From: Pseudomonas sp. GM41(2012)
Lineage (GTDB): Bacteria > Pseudomonadota > Gammaproteobacteria > Pseudomonadales > Pseudomonadaceae
Direction of reading: 5' to 3'
DNA length: 64,000 bases
Assembly (NCBI RefSeq): GCF_000282315.2
Contig: NZ_AKJN02000006.1
Span: 1,984,001 to 2,048,000 of the forward strand
Shown: positions 63,903-64,000 of the stretch, piece by piece
Layout of the letters: every line of letters starts with the position of its first letter
Numbering within the stretch: position 1 is the stretch's first letter
Program-made: the position numbers and the translations under genes
The notes under the pieces: model-generated
The model's database searches: none
Seen by the model: the letters and a program-made list of their open reading frames with translations, nothing else
Told to the model about the DNA's origin: nothing

Positions 63903-64000
63903 CGTTACCTCAAGGCAAACGGAAAGAGTCCGGCCGGCAGTCTGCAAAGAGCCGCCAGCGGATTAAATGAGAGGGTTTTATTAGAGGGCGCGCACTGTGC
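63903..64000. other. Upstream region of the antiporter gene, cut by window edge
   Basis: 98 bp with no gene seen; an AT-rich part near 63960-63985 could be the promoter. Confidence 0.4.

Overview
This window looks like a stretch of core chromosome from a fluorescent Pseudomonas, most likely of the P. fluorescens group. The evidence is the clpX-clpP-tig order, Pseudomonas-type proteins throughout (AmpR/AmpC, SelD-SelU, PmtA-type metallothionein, DUF1615 and DUF1993 proteins), GC-rich coding and many intergenic REP-type inverted repeats. No insertion sequence, prophage, CRISPR array, rRNA or clear pseudogene was seen. All assignments come from reading the sequence and recalling families; no database search was run.

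Layout. 1-2.7 kb: proteolysis and folding genes (clpX cut by the window edge, clpP, tig). 3.0-3.4 kb: a three-tRNA cluster (Arg-His-Leu). 3.6-10.4 kb: folD, an MddA-like methyltransferase, pbpG, two small acidic Pro-rich proteins, a C39-like lipoprotein that has lost its catalytic residues, terC, a small lipoprotein and nhaR. 10.4-13.8 kb: an MFS exporter, sstT and a DUF1993 protein. 13.9-18.4 kb: a tightly overlapping minus-strand cluster (UDP-glucuronate 4-epimerase, polyprenyl-phosphate-type GT2, LpxB-N-like membrane protein, ArnT-like GT and an SdiA-regulated-domain protein) that looks like a lipid-linked galacturonic acid pathway for the envelope. 18.7-25 kb: yceH, a cupin, an AroE-like dehydrogenase, a PVYYGPP-repeat secreted protein, an AI-2E/PerM permease and trhP. 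25-31 kb: LysR/EamA pair and a glucarate catabolic locus (FCD-GntR regulator, MFS transporter, gudD) with visible TTGT-N3-ACAA sites.

31-42 kb: divergent ampR/ampC, small DUF proteins, a sulfite-exporter-type permease, secreted galM, an aldo/keto reductase and polB (DNA polymerase II), whose 3' end overlaps a DUF1810 gene. 42.2-42.6 kb: a repeat element expanded to three tandem 106-bp units. 42.8-49.3 kb: CBS protein, GST, DUF4349 lipoprotein, a secreted protein of six identical-length 13-residue repeats, DUF1615 lipoprotein, FAD monooxygenase and a zinc-type hemB. 49.4-64 kb: phzF-like gene, YfcG-like GST, histidine phosphatase, selD-selU, tsx with a LacI-type palindrome, quinone oxidoreductase, xapX, AraC regulator, a metallothionein, a paired DUF606 transporter, LysR regulator, sCache chemoreceptor and a Na+/H+ antiporter.

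Functional links. Two tRNA wobble-uridine modification steps are encoded (trhP; selD-selU). Envelope functions recur (pbpG, the GalA-type cluster, ampR/ampC). The palindrome core GTATGAC occurs both upstream of the glucarate operon and upstream of galM, suggesting one sugar-acid regulon. REP elements sit between most convergent or tail-to-tail genes and one arm supplies the ampR stop codon. The most unusual items are the 13-residue repeat protein, the GalA-type cluster, the inactive C39-like lipoprotein and the tandem repeat array.
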